Assembly (NCBI GenBank): GCA_934254815.1
Contig: CAKQME010000012.1
Span: 10,244-74,243, forward strand
DNA length: 64,000 nt
Direction: 5' to 3'
Origin: an uncultured Clostridia bacterium
GTDB taxonomy: Bacteria; Bacillota; Clostridia; Christensenellales; Borkfalkiaceae
The notes under the pieces were generated by a model. That model did no database searches, was not told where the DNA came from, and saw only the letters and a list, made by a program, of their open reading frames with translations. Below are positions 43,167-52,980 of this stretch, one piece after another (within the stretch, counting starts at the first letter, position 1; each line of letters opens with the position of its first letter). The translations under genes were made by a program, and so were the position numbers.

Positions 43167-43985
43167 TTATTGTTTGTCATCTGCCGTTTCGTCCGTCGCA
43201 GGCGTTTGCTCCGCGGCTTTCTTATCTTTTATCTTCTTTTGTATTATCGGCAGAACGAACAGTAAGAACAAGCCGATAAGAATCATCACTATCGACCAGA
43301 ACTGCGACGGCGATAATACGTTAAAAAGTTTTCCCCTGTCGTCTCCGCGTAAAAACTCTATACAGAAACGCCAGATTCCGTAACCGATAAGATATATAGA
43401 CATATTCAGGTTGCCTTTAGTGTTCTTTTTAAAAGCAAGATAGGTCAACACGGCAAAGAACAAAAACAGAAAAACGGCTTCGTATAACTGCGTGGGATAT
43501 ACGGGATTAGGAAGATCTGGAAACTTCATTCCCAAAGGTCCGTCGGTCTCCTTACCGTAACAACACCCCGCGAAAAAACAACCTATACGCCCGAAACCGT
43601 GCGCTATAGTAATACAGCTCGGCACTACGGGCATTATATCGATAAGCGTTCCTTTATAATTCTTACGGATATTGTTTTTTGTAGCGTAATATATTATAAG
43701 AAAAGTAGCCACGCCGCCTATAAGTCCGCCGATAAAGGTCATTCCGCCGAATTCGAAACCGTCCTGCGGATTTTCTATATAATTATATACCGACTGAAAA
43801 AGCGTAGCCGACAAAAATCCGAGCGCAATGGATATAATCGCGTTATAAAACACAAAATCGGAAATTTTTTCGTCTACTTTTTTATATTTGACGTATAACG
43901 ACAGCGTTAAAAAGCACCCTAAAATGCCTATCGCTATCATTACGCCGTAAAGGTGAACGTTCCAGAATATCGGATCGGGATACAT
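43167..43985 (-). CDS. lgt: Prolipoprotein diacylglyceryl transferase
   Basis: Integral membrane enzyme that attaches diacylglycerol to the lipobox Cys of exported lipoproteins, such as the solute-binding protein at 1-1133. 272 residues with seven predicted helices. The Lgt signature HGFGRIGCFFAGCCYG is at about 128-143, with PVYPTQLYEA near 160-169 and a further Arg near FLRGDDRG. A Lys/Asp-rich cytoplasmic tail of 30 residues is variable in the family. It is transcribed together with mscL, 17 bases apart. Confidence 0.95.
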   Translation of the reverse strand: MYPDPIFWNVHLYGVMIAIGILGCFLTLSLYVKYKKVDEKISDFVFYNAIISIALGFLSATLFQSVYNYIENPQDGFEFGGMTFIGGLIGGVATFLIIYYATKNNIRKNYKGTLIDIMPVVPSCITIAHGFGRIGCFFAGCCYGKETDGPLGMKFPDLPNPVYPTQLYEAVFLFLFFAVLTYLAFKKNTKGNLNMSIYLIGYGIWRFCIEFLRGDDRGKLFNVLSPSQFWSIVMILIGLFLLFVLPIIQKKIKDKKAAEQTPATDETADDKQ

Positions 43986-44002
43986 ATTGTCACTCCGTTA
44001 AA

Positions 44003-44575
44003 TTATTTGTTTTTAAGCTCGTCGAGAATCTGCGCAAGAAGTTGTTCCGTCGTCGGAGGAGCGTTTTTGGCTTCTTCGGCTTTACGTTCTTCTTCGGCTT
44101 TCTTGTCCGCAGCTATTTTTGCCTCTTCCATTTCGTTTATTTCTTTATAAGATTTGCCCTGTCTCATAAGCGCGCGGCGTTCTTTTTTGGTAAAAACGCC
44201 CTTGCCGTTGACTATTTCGTTCATACCCGCATTAAACTTGTTAAATGCCTTGACGATAAGGAAAAGAACGAACGCAATGATAATGAAATTTATAATAGCG
44301 TTGATAAACGAACCCCAATCTATATATATCGACTGAGTAAGATCGGGCAAGCCCGTAGCGGGGTCGTCTACGCGTTTTAAAAACGTATAGATATTAGAAA
44401 GCGAATCTTCGCCGCAGATAAGCGCGATTATCAGGTTGATAACGGGGCGGAGAATATTGTTCGAAAGCGCGTTTACGATAGAAGTGAACGCTCCGCCGAT
44501 TATAACGCCTACGGCAAGGTCCATTACGTTGCCGCGAGTTATGAAAGTTTTAAATTCCGAAAAGAATTTCTTCAT
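44003..44575 (-). CDS. mscL: Large-conductance mechanosensitive channel, long C-terminus
   Basis: Pressure-relief channel. TM1 region FITRGNVMDLAVGVIIGGAF near 11-30 and TM2 region FINAIINFIIIAFVLFLIVKAFN near 88-110 are typical. At 190 residues it is longer than the usual 130-150: the periplasmic loop has about 15 extra residues, and the C-terminus carries a charged helical segment (EERKAEEAKNAPP) plus the end LAQILDELKNK, which resembles the cytoplasmic bundle helix. AAGG precedes the ATG. Confidence 0.93.
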   Translation of the reverse strand: MKKFFSEFKTFITRGNVMDLAVGVIIGGAFTSIVNALSNNILRPVINLIIALICGEDSLSNIYTFLKRVDDPATGLPDLTQSIYIDWGSFINAIINFIIIAFVLFLIVKAFNKFNAGMNEIVNGKGVFTKKERRALMRQGKSYKEINEMEEAKIAADKKAEEERKAEEAKNAPPTTEQLLAQILDELKNK

Positions 44576-44668
44576 AAAGCTTTACCTTCTTTTTTTCTTC
44601 TATTTTAACACTTATTTTTAATTTTTTCAATAGAATACGCCTATAAAAAGAAAAAAGTTTACAAATAC

Positions 44669-44707
44669 GCCGCCCGAAAAAAACGTTTTCCCGTTTTTTC
44701 GGGCGGC
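44669..44707 (-). terminator. Terminator of the polysaccharide operon
   Basis: GCCGCCCGAAAAAA (left arm from 44669) pairs with TTTTTTCGGGCGGC (to 44707). It is placed 23 bases after the last gene's stop and preceded on the minus strand by none of the next gene's signals. T-rich bases follow on the minus strand. Confidence 0.8.
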
Positions 44708-44729
44708 ATGCCGTACAAGAATTATATCG

Positions 44730-45914
44730 TCAGAACTTTCTCCAGACCATTTTATTAACCACGCCCGTATAAGACTGAATGATTTTCACCACTTTCGTAG
44801 AGACGTTTTCGTCGACGTAATCGGGAACCGGCAAGCCGTATTCGCCGTTTTTGTTTAACCCAACCGCAGTATCCACTGCCTGCAAAAGCGACTTTTCGTC
44901 TATTCCCGCAAGAATAAAGCACGCCTTATCGAGAGCTTCGGGGCGTTCGGTCGAAGTTCTTATGCACACCGCGGGAAAAGGTCTGCCTATCGACGTAAAG
45001 AAACTGCTTTCTTCGGGCAGCGTTCCGCTGTCCGAGACCACAGCGAAAGCGTTCATCTGCAAATTATTATAATCATGGAAGCCGAGCGGATCGTGCCTTA
45101 TAACGCGTTTATCGAGTATAAAACCGCTCTGTTCAAGCCGTTTTCTGCTACGCGGATGGCAGGAATATAATATCGGCATATCGTACTTTTCGGCTAAGCG
45201 GTTAATTGCGTTAAACAGCGATAAAAAGTTCTTTTCCGTGTCGATATTCTCTTCTCTGTGCGCCGAAAGCAAAATATATCCGTGCTTTTTCAGCCCCAGA
45301 GCAGTCAGAATTTCCGACTTGTCGATATCGGCAAGATTTTCGCGCAAAACCTCTGCCATAGGGCTGCCAGTAACGTAAGTACGCTCTTTCGGAAGTCCGC
45401 ATTCGGCAAGATATCTACGCGCGTGTTCGCTGTAAGCCATATTCACGTCGGAAATAATATCCACTATTCTGCGGTTGGTTTCTTCGGGCAAACACTCGTC
45501 TTTACAACGATTGCCCGCTTCCATATGGAAAATAGGAATATGCAATCTCTTCGCCGCGATTGCCGATAAACACGAATTGGTATCGCCTAAAATAAGCAAC
45601 GCGTCGGGGTTTGTCGCCGTCATCAATTTATACGAACAATTGATGATATTGCCGACCGTCGCGCCCAAATCGTCGCCAACGGCGTTCATATACACTTCGG
45701 AATCGGCAAGTCTAAGGTCTTTGAAAAACACTCCGTTTAAGTTATAGTCGTAATTCTGCCCCGTATGCGCCAGAATACAATCGAAATATTTACGGCACTT
45801 TTTTATAACCGCCGCTAAACGAATAATCTCGGGGCGAGTACCTACTATTATAAGCAGTTTCAGCCTGCCGTCGTCTTTAAACGCTATATCGGAATAATCT
45901 GTCTTTATCTCCAT
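44730..45914 (-). CDS. UDP-N-acetylglucosamine 2-epimerase family, CapG/FnlC-like
   Basis: 394 residues, non-hydrolysing UDP-HexNAc 2-epimerase fold. Motifs: LIIVGTRPEIIRLAAVIKK near 19-37, LAHTGQNYDYNLN near 48-60, HMEAGNRCKDECLPEETNR near 130-148 and SDSGTLPEESSF near 294-305. The EAGNRCxDExxPEExNR form is that of the CapG/FnlC branch, which epimerises UDP-L-PneNAc to UDP-L-FucNAc. The two preceding genes are the other steps (CapE, CapF), so this operon makes UDP-N-acetyl-L-fucosamine. Last gene of the operon. Confidence 0.88.
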   Translation of the reverse strand: MEIKTDYSDIAFKDDGRLKLLIIVGTRPEIIRLAAVIKKCRKYFDCILAHTGQNYDYNLNGVFFKDLRLADSEVYMNAVGDDLGATVGNIINCSYKLMTATNPDALLILGDTNSCLSAIAAKRLHIPIFHMEAGNRCKDECLPEETNRRIVDIISDVNMAYSEHARRYLAECGLPKERTYVTGSPMAEVLRENLADIDKSEILTALGLKKHGYILLSAHREENIDTEKNFLSLFNAINRLAEKYDMPILYSCHPRSRKRLEQSGFILDKRVIRHDPLGFHDYNNLQMNAFAVVSDSGTLPEESSFFTSIGRPFPAVCIRTSTERPEALDKACFILAGIDEKSLLQAVDTAVGLNKNGEYGLPVPDYVDENVSTKVVKIIQSYTGVVNKMVWRKF

Positions 45915-45915
45915 A

Positions 45916-47112
45916 TCACACCTCTTCGAAATAAGTATCGGGGCGAGCCGGGTCGAATCGTTCGTTCGCCCACATTACCGTTACTAAATTTTCGGTATCG
46001 CTTAAATTGATAATTTCATGCGTATAACCGGGCAACATATGCACCGCTTCGATTTTATCGCCCGAAACGTAAAATTCAAGCACCTCGTCGCCACCGATTT
46101 TGCGTTCGCGAATAAGCCCGCGCCCCGAAACGACTATGAAAAATTCCCACTTGCTGTTATGCCAATGCTTACCTTTCGTAATGCCCGGTTTAGATATGTT
46201 CACCGAGAACTGCCCGCATTTTTCGGTTTTCAAAAGCTCGGTGAAACTCCCGCGGTCGTCTACGTTCATTTTCAGCGGAAACGCGACTTTCTCTTTCGGC
46301 AAATACGAAAGATAGGTCGAATACAGTTTTTTTGCAAATGAATTATCGGGAATTTCAGGCATCAGAAGCGACTGCGGCTGAGCCTTAAACTCGGCTAATA
46401 AATCGGTTATCTCGCCTAAACTCACTTTATGAGTAATAGGAGCAAAACAAAATTTGCCGTTTTCCGTTTCAACCGCGCTCACCCCGTCGAATTCGCAACG
46501 GTGTTCTTTGTTTTCAAGCGCGTCAAGCATTTCCGCAAGCAAATCGTCGATATACAAAAGTTCGAGAACAATTTTTCTGTCGGTAACGGTAACGGGCAAA
46601 TCGTTGGCGGTATTATAACAAAAAGTCGCCACCGCGCTGTTGTAATTGGGTCTGCACCACTTGCCGAATAAATTCGGAAAACGATATACCAAAACTTTCG
46701 CGCCCGTTTCCTCTGCGTAATCGAAAAACAAATCCTCGCCGGCTTTTTTGCTTCTGCCGTACTCGCCGTCATATCTGCCGATTAAAGTCGCCTGTATCGA
46801 CGATGACAGCATAACGGGACATCTATTGCCGTGTTTTTTGAGCAAAGATAACAGTTCGGAGGCAAACCCGAAATTACCCGCTTTGAACTCCGCCGGATCT
46901 TTCGGGCGATTCACCCCAGCAAGATTAAACACAAAATCGGCGTTTTTGCAAAATTCGTCGAGTTCGGCGGAAGTATTATCGACGTCATAACAGTAAACCT
47001 CGTCGATTTTTATATCCGGACGAGTTCTGTCTTTGCCGTCTTTTAAATTATTCAACGCGCAAACAAGATTTTTACCTACAAAACCTTTCGCGCCCGTAAC
47101 TAAAATTCTCAT
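45916..47112 (-). CDS. Bifunctional epimerase/reductase with cupin domain, CapF/FnlB-like
   Basis: 398 residues. The N-terminal Rossmann domain begins with ILVTGAKGFVGKNLV (residues 2-16), has FNLAGVNRPKDP near 62-73 and the SSIQATLIGRYDGEYGRSKK active-site region near 103-122 (Tyr-x3-Lys). The C-terminal cupin (about 275-398) has GITKGKHWHNSKWEFF. This fusion is diagnostic of CapF, which epimerises and reduces the CapE product on the way to UDP-L-FucNAc (family knowledge). One base separates it from the next gene. Confidence 0.92.
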   Translation of the reverse strand: MRILVTGAKGFVGKNLVCALNNLKDGKDRTRPDIKIDEVYCYDVDNTSAELDEFCKNADFVFNLAGVNRPKDPAEFKAGNFGFASELLSLLKKHGNRCPVMLSSSIQATLIGRYDGEYGRSKKAGEDLFFDYAEETGAKVLVYRFPNLFGKWCRPNYNSAVATFCYNTANDLPVTVTDRKIVLELLYIDDLLAEMLDALENKEHRCEFDGVSAVETENGKFCFAPITHKVSLGEITDLLAEFKAQPQSLLMPEIPDNSFAKKLYSTYLSYLPKEKVAFPLKMNVDDRGSFTELLKTEKCGQFSVNISKPGITKGKHWHNSKWEFFIVVSGRGLIRERKIGGDEVLEFYVSGDKIEAVHMLPGYTHEIINLSDTENLVTVMWANERFDPARPDTYFEEV

Positions 47113-47123
47113 AACAATTTATT

Positions 47124-48170
47124 TTACTTGCTTTGTTCGCGTTTGTCAAGTTCTTCGCGTATGTAAGATAAAGTCAATAACTTGTCCTTAACTTGCTCCA
47201 CGTTTAAAATCTCGGTGTTGTTTGAATTAAATTCCGTAATAGTAACGGCTTTGTCGTTGCCGTCTTTAAAATATTTGTCGTAGTTCAGATCGCGGTTATC
47301 TGCGGGAACGCGATAAAATTTACCCATATCCACAGCTTTGGCGCACTCTTCTTTGGTAAGCAGAGTTTCGTACATTTTTTCGCCGTGACGAATACCTATA
47401 ACGCGGATATCTTCCTTTTTGCCGCCGAAAAGCTCGCAGACGGCTTCCGCCTGAGTGCGAATTGTGCATGCGGGAGCTTTCTGAATAAGCAAATCGCCGT
47501 TCTGACCGTTTTCGAACGCAAATAAAACCAAATCTACGGCTTCGTCCAAAGACATAATAAAACGGGTCATAGTGGGTTCGGTAAGCGTAATAGGTTGTCC
47601 GTGATTTATCTGATCTATCCAGAGCGGAATTACGCTGCCGCGCGAACACATAACGTTACCGTAACGAGTACAGCAAATTTTGGTGTTGCCGCTGTTGCGA
47701 GATTTAGCCACCGCGACTTTTTCTTCCACGGCTTTGCTCATGCCCATTGCGTTAATGGGGTAAGCGGCTTTGTCCGTAGAAAGACAGATGACCGATTTAA
47801 CGCCCTCGTCGATAGCGGCGGTCAAAACGTTGTCGGTGCCGATAACGTTAGTACGAACGGCTTCCATAGGGAAGAATTCGCAGCTGGGGACTTGTTTAAG
47901 CGCGGCGGCATGGAAGAGATAATCAACGCCGTGCATTGCGCCTTTAACGGAATTAAGATCGCGAACGTCGCCTATGTAGAATTTAATTTTATTAGCGACA
48001 TCGGGCATTTTTTCCTGAAATTCGTGGCGCATATCGTCTTGTTTTTTCTCATCTCTTGAGAAAATGCGAATTTCACCGATATCGGTTTTTAAAAACCTAT
48101 TAAGAACGGCATTCCCGAAGCTTCCCGTTCCGCCTGTTATCATCAACGTTTTTCCTTTAAAAATACTCAT
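47124..48170 (-). CDS. UDP-GlcNAc 4,6-dehydratase (5-epimerase), CapE/FnlA-like
   Basis: 348 residues, short-chain dehydrogenase/reductase. The NAD site is MITGGTGSFGNAVLNRFL near 10-27; the active site STDKAAYPINAMGMSKAVEEK near 131-151 has the Met-rich variant of the Tyr-x3-Lys motif found in inverting 4,6-dehydratases. First committed step of UDP-L-FucNAc synthesis in the CapE-CapF-CapG pathway. Order here on the strand: E, F, G, as in Staphylococcus aureus type 5/8 capsule genes. Confidence 0.92.
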   Translation of the reverse strand: MSIFKGKTLMITGGTGSFGNAVLNRFLKTDIGEIRIFSRDEKKQDDMRHEFQEKMPDVANKIKFYIGDVRDLNSVKGAMHGVDYLFHAAALKQVPSCEFFPMEAVRTNVIGTDNVLTAAIDEGVKSVICLSTDKAAYPINAMGMSKAVEEKVAVAKSRNSGNTKICCTRYGNVMCSRGSVIPLWIDQINHGQPITLTEPTMTRFIMSLDEAVDLVLFAFENGQNGDLLIQKAPACTIRTQAEAVCELFGGKKEDIRVIGIRHGEKMYETLLTKEECAKAVDMGKFYRVPADNRDLNYDKYFKDGNDKAVTITEFNSNNTEILNVEQVKDKLLTLSYIREELDKREQSK

Positions 48171-48173
48171 AAT

Positions 48174-49265
48174 CTATTTCTCCAAGATATCGGCAATTTT
48201 TTTACAAGCAAAACCATCGCCGTAAGGGTTACTTGCACAAGCCATTTTATTATATTCGTTTTTATCTTCAAGCAACAATTTAAAGTTTTTATAAATCGCT
48301 TCTTCGTCCGTACCGACTAACTTTAAAGTTCCCGCGGCTATACCTTCAGGTCTCTCCGTTGTATCACGCATAACTAGTACAGGCTTTCCTAACGATGGAG
48401 CTTCTTCCTGTATTCCACCACTATCAGTTAATATCATATAACTTTGTGCAAGAAAATTATGAAAATCTACTACTTCGAGTGGTTCTATTATATGAATTCT
48501 ATCACAACCACTTAGCTCTTCTTCTGCCTCTTGCCTTACTATGGGATTCATATGTATAGGATAAATCGCTTTAACGTCTTTATGTTCATCCATAATACGC
48601 CTTATTGCCCTGAACATATGATGCATAGGTATTCCGAGATTTTCTCTTCTATGAGCGGTTATTATTATCAGTTTACTATCCTTTGCCCACTCCAATTCAG
48701 GATGCGAGTAATCTGCTTTAACCGTCGTTTTCAACGCGTCGATTGCAGTATTGCCCGTAACATAAATAGTAGAGGGGTCTTTACCTTCTCGAATTAGGTT
48801 CTCTTTGGAAAGTTCAGTCGGCGCAAAATTATACTTTGCTATTATACTTACTGCTTGTCGATTAAATTCTTCGGGGTAAGGCGAATATATGTTATACGTT
48901 CTTAATCCCGCCTCTACATGTCCAACGGGAATTTGCAAATAAAAACAAGCAAGTGCGGTTACAAACGTTGTAGACGTATCACCGTGGACGAGAACCACAT
49001 CGGGTTTAACTTCTTCAAGAACACTTTTTATTCCGCTCAATATATTCGTCGTTATATCAAACAAAGTTTGTTTGTCTTTCATTATAGACAAATCGTAATC
49101 AGGCGTAACACCAAACACGTCAAGCACTTGATCAAGCATTTGTCTATGCTGTCCGGTTACACACACTACGGTTTTAATGCCCTTTCTTATTTTTAACTCG
49201 TTTACGAGAGGACACATTTTTATCGCTTCGGGTCTAGTCCCGAATACCAACATTATTTTTTTCAT
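48174..49265 (-). CDS. wecB: UDP-GlcNAc 2-epimerase (non-hydrolysing)
   Basis: 363 residues. Interconverts UDP-GlcNAc and UDP-ManNAc. Motifs: MLVFGTRPEAIKMCPLVNE near 5-23, CVTGQHRQMLDQVLD near 35-49, HVEAGLRTYNIYSPYPEEFNR near 136-156 and TDSGGIQEEAPSLGKP near 282-297, the standard WecB/MnaA set. It supplies ManNAc units for a surface polymer or wall teichoic acid linkage. GC content begins to fall from here towards the glycosyltransferase genes. Confidence 0.93.
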   Translation of the reverse strand: MKKIMLVFGTRPEAIKMCPLVNELKIRKGIKTVVCVTGQHRQMLDQVLDVFGVTPDYDLSIMKDKQTLFDITTNILSGIKSVLEEVKPDVVLVHGDTSTTFVTALACFYLQIPVGHVEAGLRTYNIYSPYPEEFNRQAVSIIAKYNFAPTELSKENLIREGKDPSTIYVTGNTAIDALKTTVKADYSHPELEWAKDSKLIIITAHRRENLGIPMHHMFRAIRRIMDEHKDVKAIYPIHMNPIVRQEAEEELSGCDRIHIIEPLEVVDFHNFLAQSYMILTDSGGIQEEAPSLGKPVLVMRDTTERPEGIAAGTLKLVGTDEEAIYKNFKLLLEDKNEYNKMACASNPYGDGFACKKIADILEK

Positions 49266-49268
49266 AAT

Positions 49269-50519
49269 TTAAATCTCTTTATTTAATTTAAAAGCCTGTT
49301 CAAAAGAATCATCCATTGCGGAATACTCCCAACGCGCATATCGCCCGATCATATATACATTTTTTTCTTTCATCTTTGACATATAATCCTTGATCATAGA
49401 TGTACCTTCCGTAGTAATATGCACATACCCTGGATCGATGATATACGGTTGCCATGAATCCACATTATGATCTCCGATTATCCCTACTTTTTTAAGATCA
49501 CTGATTGTTTGTTTAAAAGCATATTCAATATCTATTTCTTCATCACTGCCGTAGCCTATTTCTACATATATGCTTAACTTTTGAGTTCCGGCTATATTGT
49601 TGTAGAAACCAACCCTATAAAATATTTCACTCCCCGGGAAATAAATCCATGAAACGTTTTTGTCTATACTCGGTCTGTCAAAACCAATATTCAATACCAG
49701 AACCTTATTCCAATTTAAAACATTTTCTTTTTTCCCTTTCTCGCATTCAATAAAAGTTGACAGAGGAATAGAACTTATCAAATACTCATAATTATAAATC
49801 TCTCTATCCGTTACGACTTCTTTTTTGTCAGCGTCAATTTCTATCACTTTTTCGTTTAGTTTTATTTTTTCTTTATCAAGTTTTTTCATTAAGGAATTGA
49901 TCATTTCCATACATCCGTTTACGGGATACATAAAAAAATCATTATAAGTCTTTCCTCTTACATTATTATCCACACGGTAATAATTCATTAACGAACAAAA
50001 ATCAAGTTTTGGTAAAAATGCCCCCATTGAATTTTTTTCCAGTTCATTCATTTTACAAGCATATAATTTTTCATTATAAGGTATCAAAAACTTATTGGCT
50101 ATTCCGTTACCATATTTGCATTTGACATAGTCTTCAAAATTTTTCGCACTATCTCCACTTTGCGCAAAATACAAATCAGTCAAACACTCAATAAACTCTT
50201 CAGTTTTTAATTGATGAATATTAAATTGGAAAGGTGCATCCATCATTTTTTCGGAATAATATACTTTTGCACACTTTTTTACGTTCTTTTGTTCCACTCC
50301 ACTCATCAACTCAATATAATACTTTTTCGTTTCTTCAGAATGAAAATGAAAAAAATGTCCTGCCACATCCCACACATAGCCATTTTCATAAAACGATTTA
50401 CATAAGCCACCTGCTTTGTTATCCTTTTCTATAATCAAATAATCTTCTTGACCTTTAAGTGTTGCGAATGTCAAACCACTTATTCCTGCGCCTAAAATTA
50501 AATATTTAACCTTTTGCAT
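49269..50519 (-). CDS. FAD-dependent oxidoreductase, UDP-galactopyranose mutase/amine-oxidase-like
   Basis: 416 residues. The N-terminal FAD-binding motif is YLILGAGISGLTFA near 6-19, followed by IIEKDNKAGGLCKSF near 29-43 and WDVAGHFFHFH near 51-61. This branch (NAD(P)-binding, annotated as protoporphyrinogen oxidase or UGM-like) is often seen in polysaccharide clusters. A mutase role making a furanose sugar nucleotide is possible, but the sequence does not show the complete UGM set, so function is open. It overlaps the flippase gene by 14 bases. Confidence 0.65.
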   Translation of the reverse strand: MQKVKYLILGAGISGLTFATLKGQEDYLIIEKDNKAGGLCKSFYENGYVWDVAGHFFHFHSEETKKYYIELMSGVEQKNVKKCAKVYYSEKMMDAPFQFNIHQLKTEEFIECLTDLYFAQSGDSAKNFEDYVKCKYGNGIANKFLIPYNEKLYACKMNELEKNSMGAFLPKLDFCSLMNYYRVDNNVRGKTYNDFFMYPVNGCMEMINSLMKKLDKEKIKLNEKVIEIDADKKEVVTDREIYNYEYLISSIPLSTFIECEKGKKENVLNWNKVLVLNIGFDRPSIDKNVSWIYFPGSEIFYRVGFYNNIAGTQKLSIYVEIGYGSDEEIDIEYAFKQTISDLKKVGIIGDHNVDSWQPYIIDPGYVHITTEGTSMIKDYMSKMKEKNVYMIGRYARWEYSAMDDSFEQAFKLNKEI

Positions 50520-51987
50520 TTTCTTGTTTCCTCGTAAAAATTTTCTTCATAATTAACATAAACGACCTAAATATTTGCGTTGCCATAGTTTCTTTAATTA
50601 TTAACAATACCACATAATATATAACAAAAAATGAAAGTGTAGTTAAAACTAGTAATACAAAATTATTTGTAATAAAAAATTGTATCCAATACGAACCTAT
50701 AATAGATAAAACTATTGCACTTAAATATTTTATTATTTTTATATCGCAAAAAATTTTCTTTAATTCTTTTCTTAAAGCAACCAACTGAACCAATAAAACA
50801 AACAATTCCGCTAGTAAAGTTGTAAAAGCCGCCCCAACTGCGCCATACTTTTTTATCAAAAATAAATTTAATGCAAAATCAATTATCGCACCGACGACTT
50901 CTGATATTAAAACGATTTTTCCTTTTCCAAGCGGAATCAATATCTGAATACCGGTCAAATTTGAAACCCCTACTAAAAATAGCGTTGGCATAATTATTTG
51001 CATAGGCAGTATTGAACCATAAAAATCATTCCCTGCAAGCAATATAATACTCGGTCTCGCAAATATAATAAAATAAATCGTCAACGGTATCGACATCAAG
51101 AACACGAATGCAGCCGACTTCTTTATCAATCCCCAAAATTCTTCCATTTTATCTTGCGCAATATAGTATGATGCTCGAGGTAAAACAACTGTCCCCAGTG
51201 AAGTAATCAACGTTAACAATAAAGTCCTGACTTTTACCGCAGTACTATATAACCCCACTTCAGTATCTCCGACAATAAAACCCAACATCACAGAATCAAG
51301 ATTCAGATAAATTGTCGAGGCGCAAGTCATTGCAAAAAACATTAATATACCTTTAAAATGCCTTTTACAATTCAACTTTTGTGTTTGCTTTAAATTTATA
51401 AACTTTTTAGAATAGAAAAAGTTTAATATATAAGAAGCCGAGGTGGAAAACACAGATATACCTGCATAAAGGACATAATCTGTCTCTTTGCGTATCAAGA
51501 CAAAAATCGCTATCATAGAAATCAATTTAAATAATAACGATCTCTTGGTTATGTATGAATATTGTTCAATTGCCGAAAACAGCCATTCGACCCCTATAGC
51601 CTGTAAAAAAATGGAACAACTCAAAATTAGATACAGCCATTTTTCCTCATATAGTTTTTGAACAGACAGCACACAAACATATAAGCACAAGCAAGAAAAA
51701 AGTGAAGTGCAAACACAAATAATCATCAATTCTTTGACTTTAGTTGATAACTCTTGTTCATTCTCCCTGACCGCCGCACACTCCTTTACCGCATAAGTAG
51801 GAATACCTAATTGCGCAAACATAATAAAATATGCAACAATTGAATTTGCAAAAGCAACTTTACCTGTTCCGGCAGGCAACAAAACTCTTGTTATGTACGG
51901 GTACGTTACCAAAGGAATTAGCACGTTTGCTATTGTAAGAATGCTTTGTAATATATAATTCTTTTTTATAGAATTATTGTATATCAT
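50506..51987 (-). CDS. Polysaccharide repeat-unit flippase (Wzx-like)
   Basis: 493 residues with 12-14 hydrophobic segments, MATE/PST superfamily. The start (NSIKKNYILQSILTIANVLIPLVTYPYITRVL, read in parts) and YFIMFAQLGIPTYAVKE near 52-68 are Wzx-type. It should turn undecaprenyl-linked repeat units across the membrane before Wzy joins them. AAAGGA precedes the ATG, and the start overlaps the GT2 stop. Base composition is clearly AT-richer than the spore or sugar genes. Confidence 0.88.
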   Translation of the reverse strand: MIYNNSIKKNYILQSILTIANVLIPLVTYPYITRVLLPAGTGKVAFANSIVAYFIMFAQLGIPTYAVKECAAVRENEQELSTKVKELMIICVCTSLFSCLCLYVCVLSVQKLYEEKWLYLILSCSIFLQAIGVEWLFSAIEQYSYITKRSLLFKLISMIAIFVLIRKETDYVLYAGISVFSTSASYILNFFYSKKFINLKQTQKLNCKRHFKGILMFFAMTCASTIYLNLDSVMLGFIVGDTEVGLYSTAVKVRTLLLTLITSLGTVVLPRASYYIAQDKMEEFWGLIKKSAAFVFLMSIPLTIYFIIFARPSIILLAGNDFYGSILPMQIIMPTLFLVGVSNLTGIQILIPLGKGKIVLISEVVGAIIDFALNLFLIKKYGAVGAAFTTLLAELFVLLVQLVALRKELKKIFCDIKIIKYLSAIVLSIIGSYWIQFFITNNFVLLVLTTLSFFVIYYVVLLIIKETMATQIFRSFMLIMKKIFTRKQENAKG

Positions 51988-52973
51988 TTCAAGTCCTTTT
52001 TTCTGAAAAATTTTTTAACTTTATGCCCGCACCTGATAAAAATACATGTAGGAAGATAATATATTTTTGGATGTTTATAACATTTTTTACTCCACTTATT
52101 TAAATAATTAACGGCTTCGGAAGCATTATTTTTCAAATATTTACAAAAAGAAATGAAACTGTTTAAATTATCTTTATTCGGTTTTGCATAGAAAGCATAA
52201 TATTTAATATGATCGTTAAACAATCTGTAAATACTATTTTTACATTCTTCGTTTTGAATTTTATCAAATGCAGTTTCATATAATTCTTTAACAATAAATT
52301 CATGCTCTGCTATATGTTTCATTCTGCTTTCCGACGAAACACTCTGCCCTTCCCTGCCGATTCGATAACAGTAAACATAATAAGGGAAATATACAAAATT
52401 GTTAGATTTTATAATCGCTTTAACACAAAACTCCACGTCCGTATATAAGCATTTTTCAGTAATTTTAATCTGCTCTTGTATTATTGGGGTCTTTACCGTC
52501 AACGCAGGATTTATATTAAACGTATTTAATACTTTAATATCGTAGAGATGTTCATACGCAACTTTTAAAGATTTAATATTCTCTGTCAGTCCATTCTGCT
52601 CATAATAGCGACAATAGTCAGAAACAACAATATCAGCATTCGTGCTTTCCAATGCCTCCACCAATTTATCCAACTCCGAAGTATTAAACCAATCGTCAGC
52701 ATCTAAAAGCTTATAATACCGACCTTTTGCAATCTGTAATGATGCGTTGATAGTAGACCCATAACCTCCATTTTCTTTATCTATCAAATCAATGCTTGTC
52801 GGATACCGAACAATATATTCTTCGACTATGTTTACTGTTTTATCTTTCGACCCGTCGTTAACAACAACTACTTGTAATTTATCTATATATTTTGATGTTA
52901 TAATTGAATCTAACGCTTTAGCTATGTACGCTTCCGCCTTATATGCAGCAATCGAAATTGTTAATAATTTCAT
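51984..52973 (-). CDS. Glycosyltransferase family 2
   Basis: 329 residues, GT-A fold inverting glycosyltransferase at the cytoplasmic membrane face. LLTISIAAYKAEAYIAKALDS near 3-23 starts the nucleotide-binding domain; VVVNDGSKDKT near 36-46 and KLLDADDWFN near 89-98 (the DxD metal site) are typical. Adds one sugar of the repeat unit; donor unknown. AT-rich gene. Confidence 0.88.
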   Translation of the reverse strand: MKLLTISIAAYKAEAYIAKALDSIITSKYIDKLQVVVVNDGSKDKTVNIVEEYIVRYPTSIDLIDKENGGYGSTINASLQIAKGRYYKLLDADDWFNTSELDKLVEALESTNADIVVSDYCRYYEQNGLTENIKSLKVAYEHLYDIKVLNTFNINPALTVKTPIIQEQIKITEKCLYTDVEFCVKAIIKSNNFVYFPYYVYCYRIGREGQSVSSESRMKHIAEHEFIVKELYETAFDKIQNEECKNSIYRLFNDHIKYYAFYAKPNKDNLNSFISFCKYLKNNASEAVNYLNKWSKKCYKHPKIYYLPTCIFIRCGHKVKKFFRKKDLK

Positions 52974-52980
52974 ATTATAT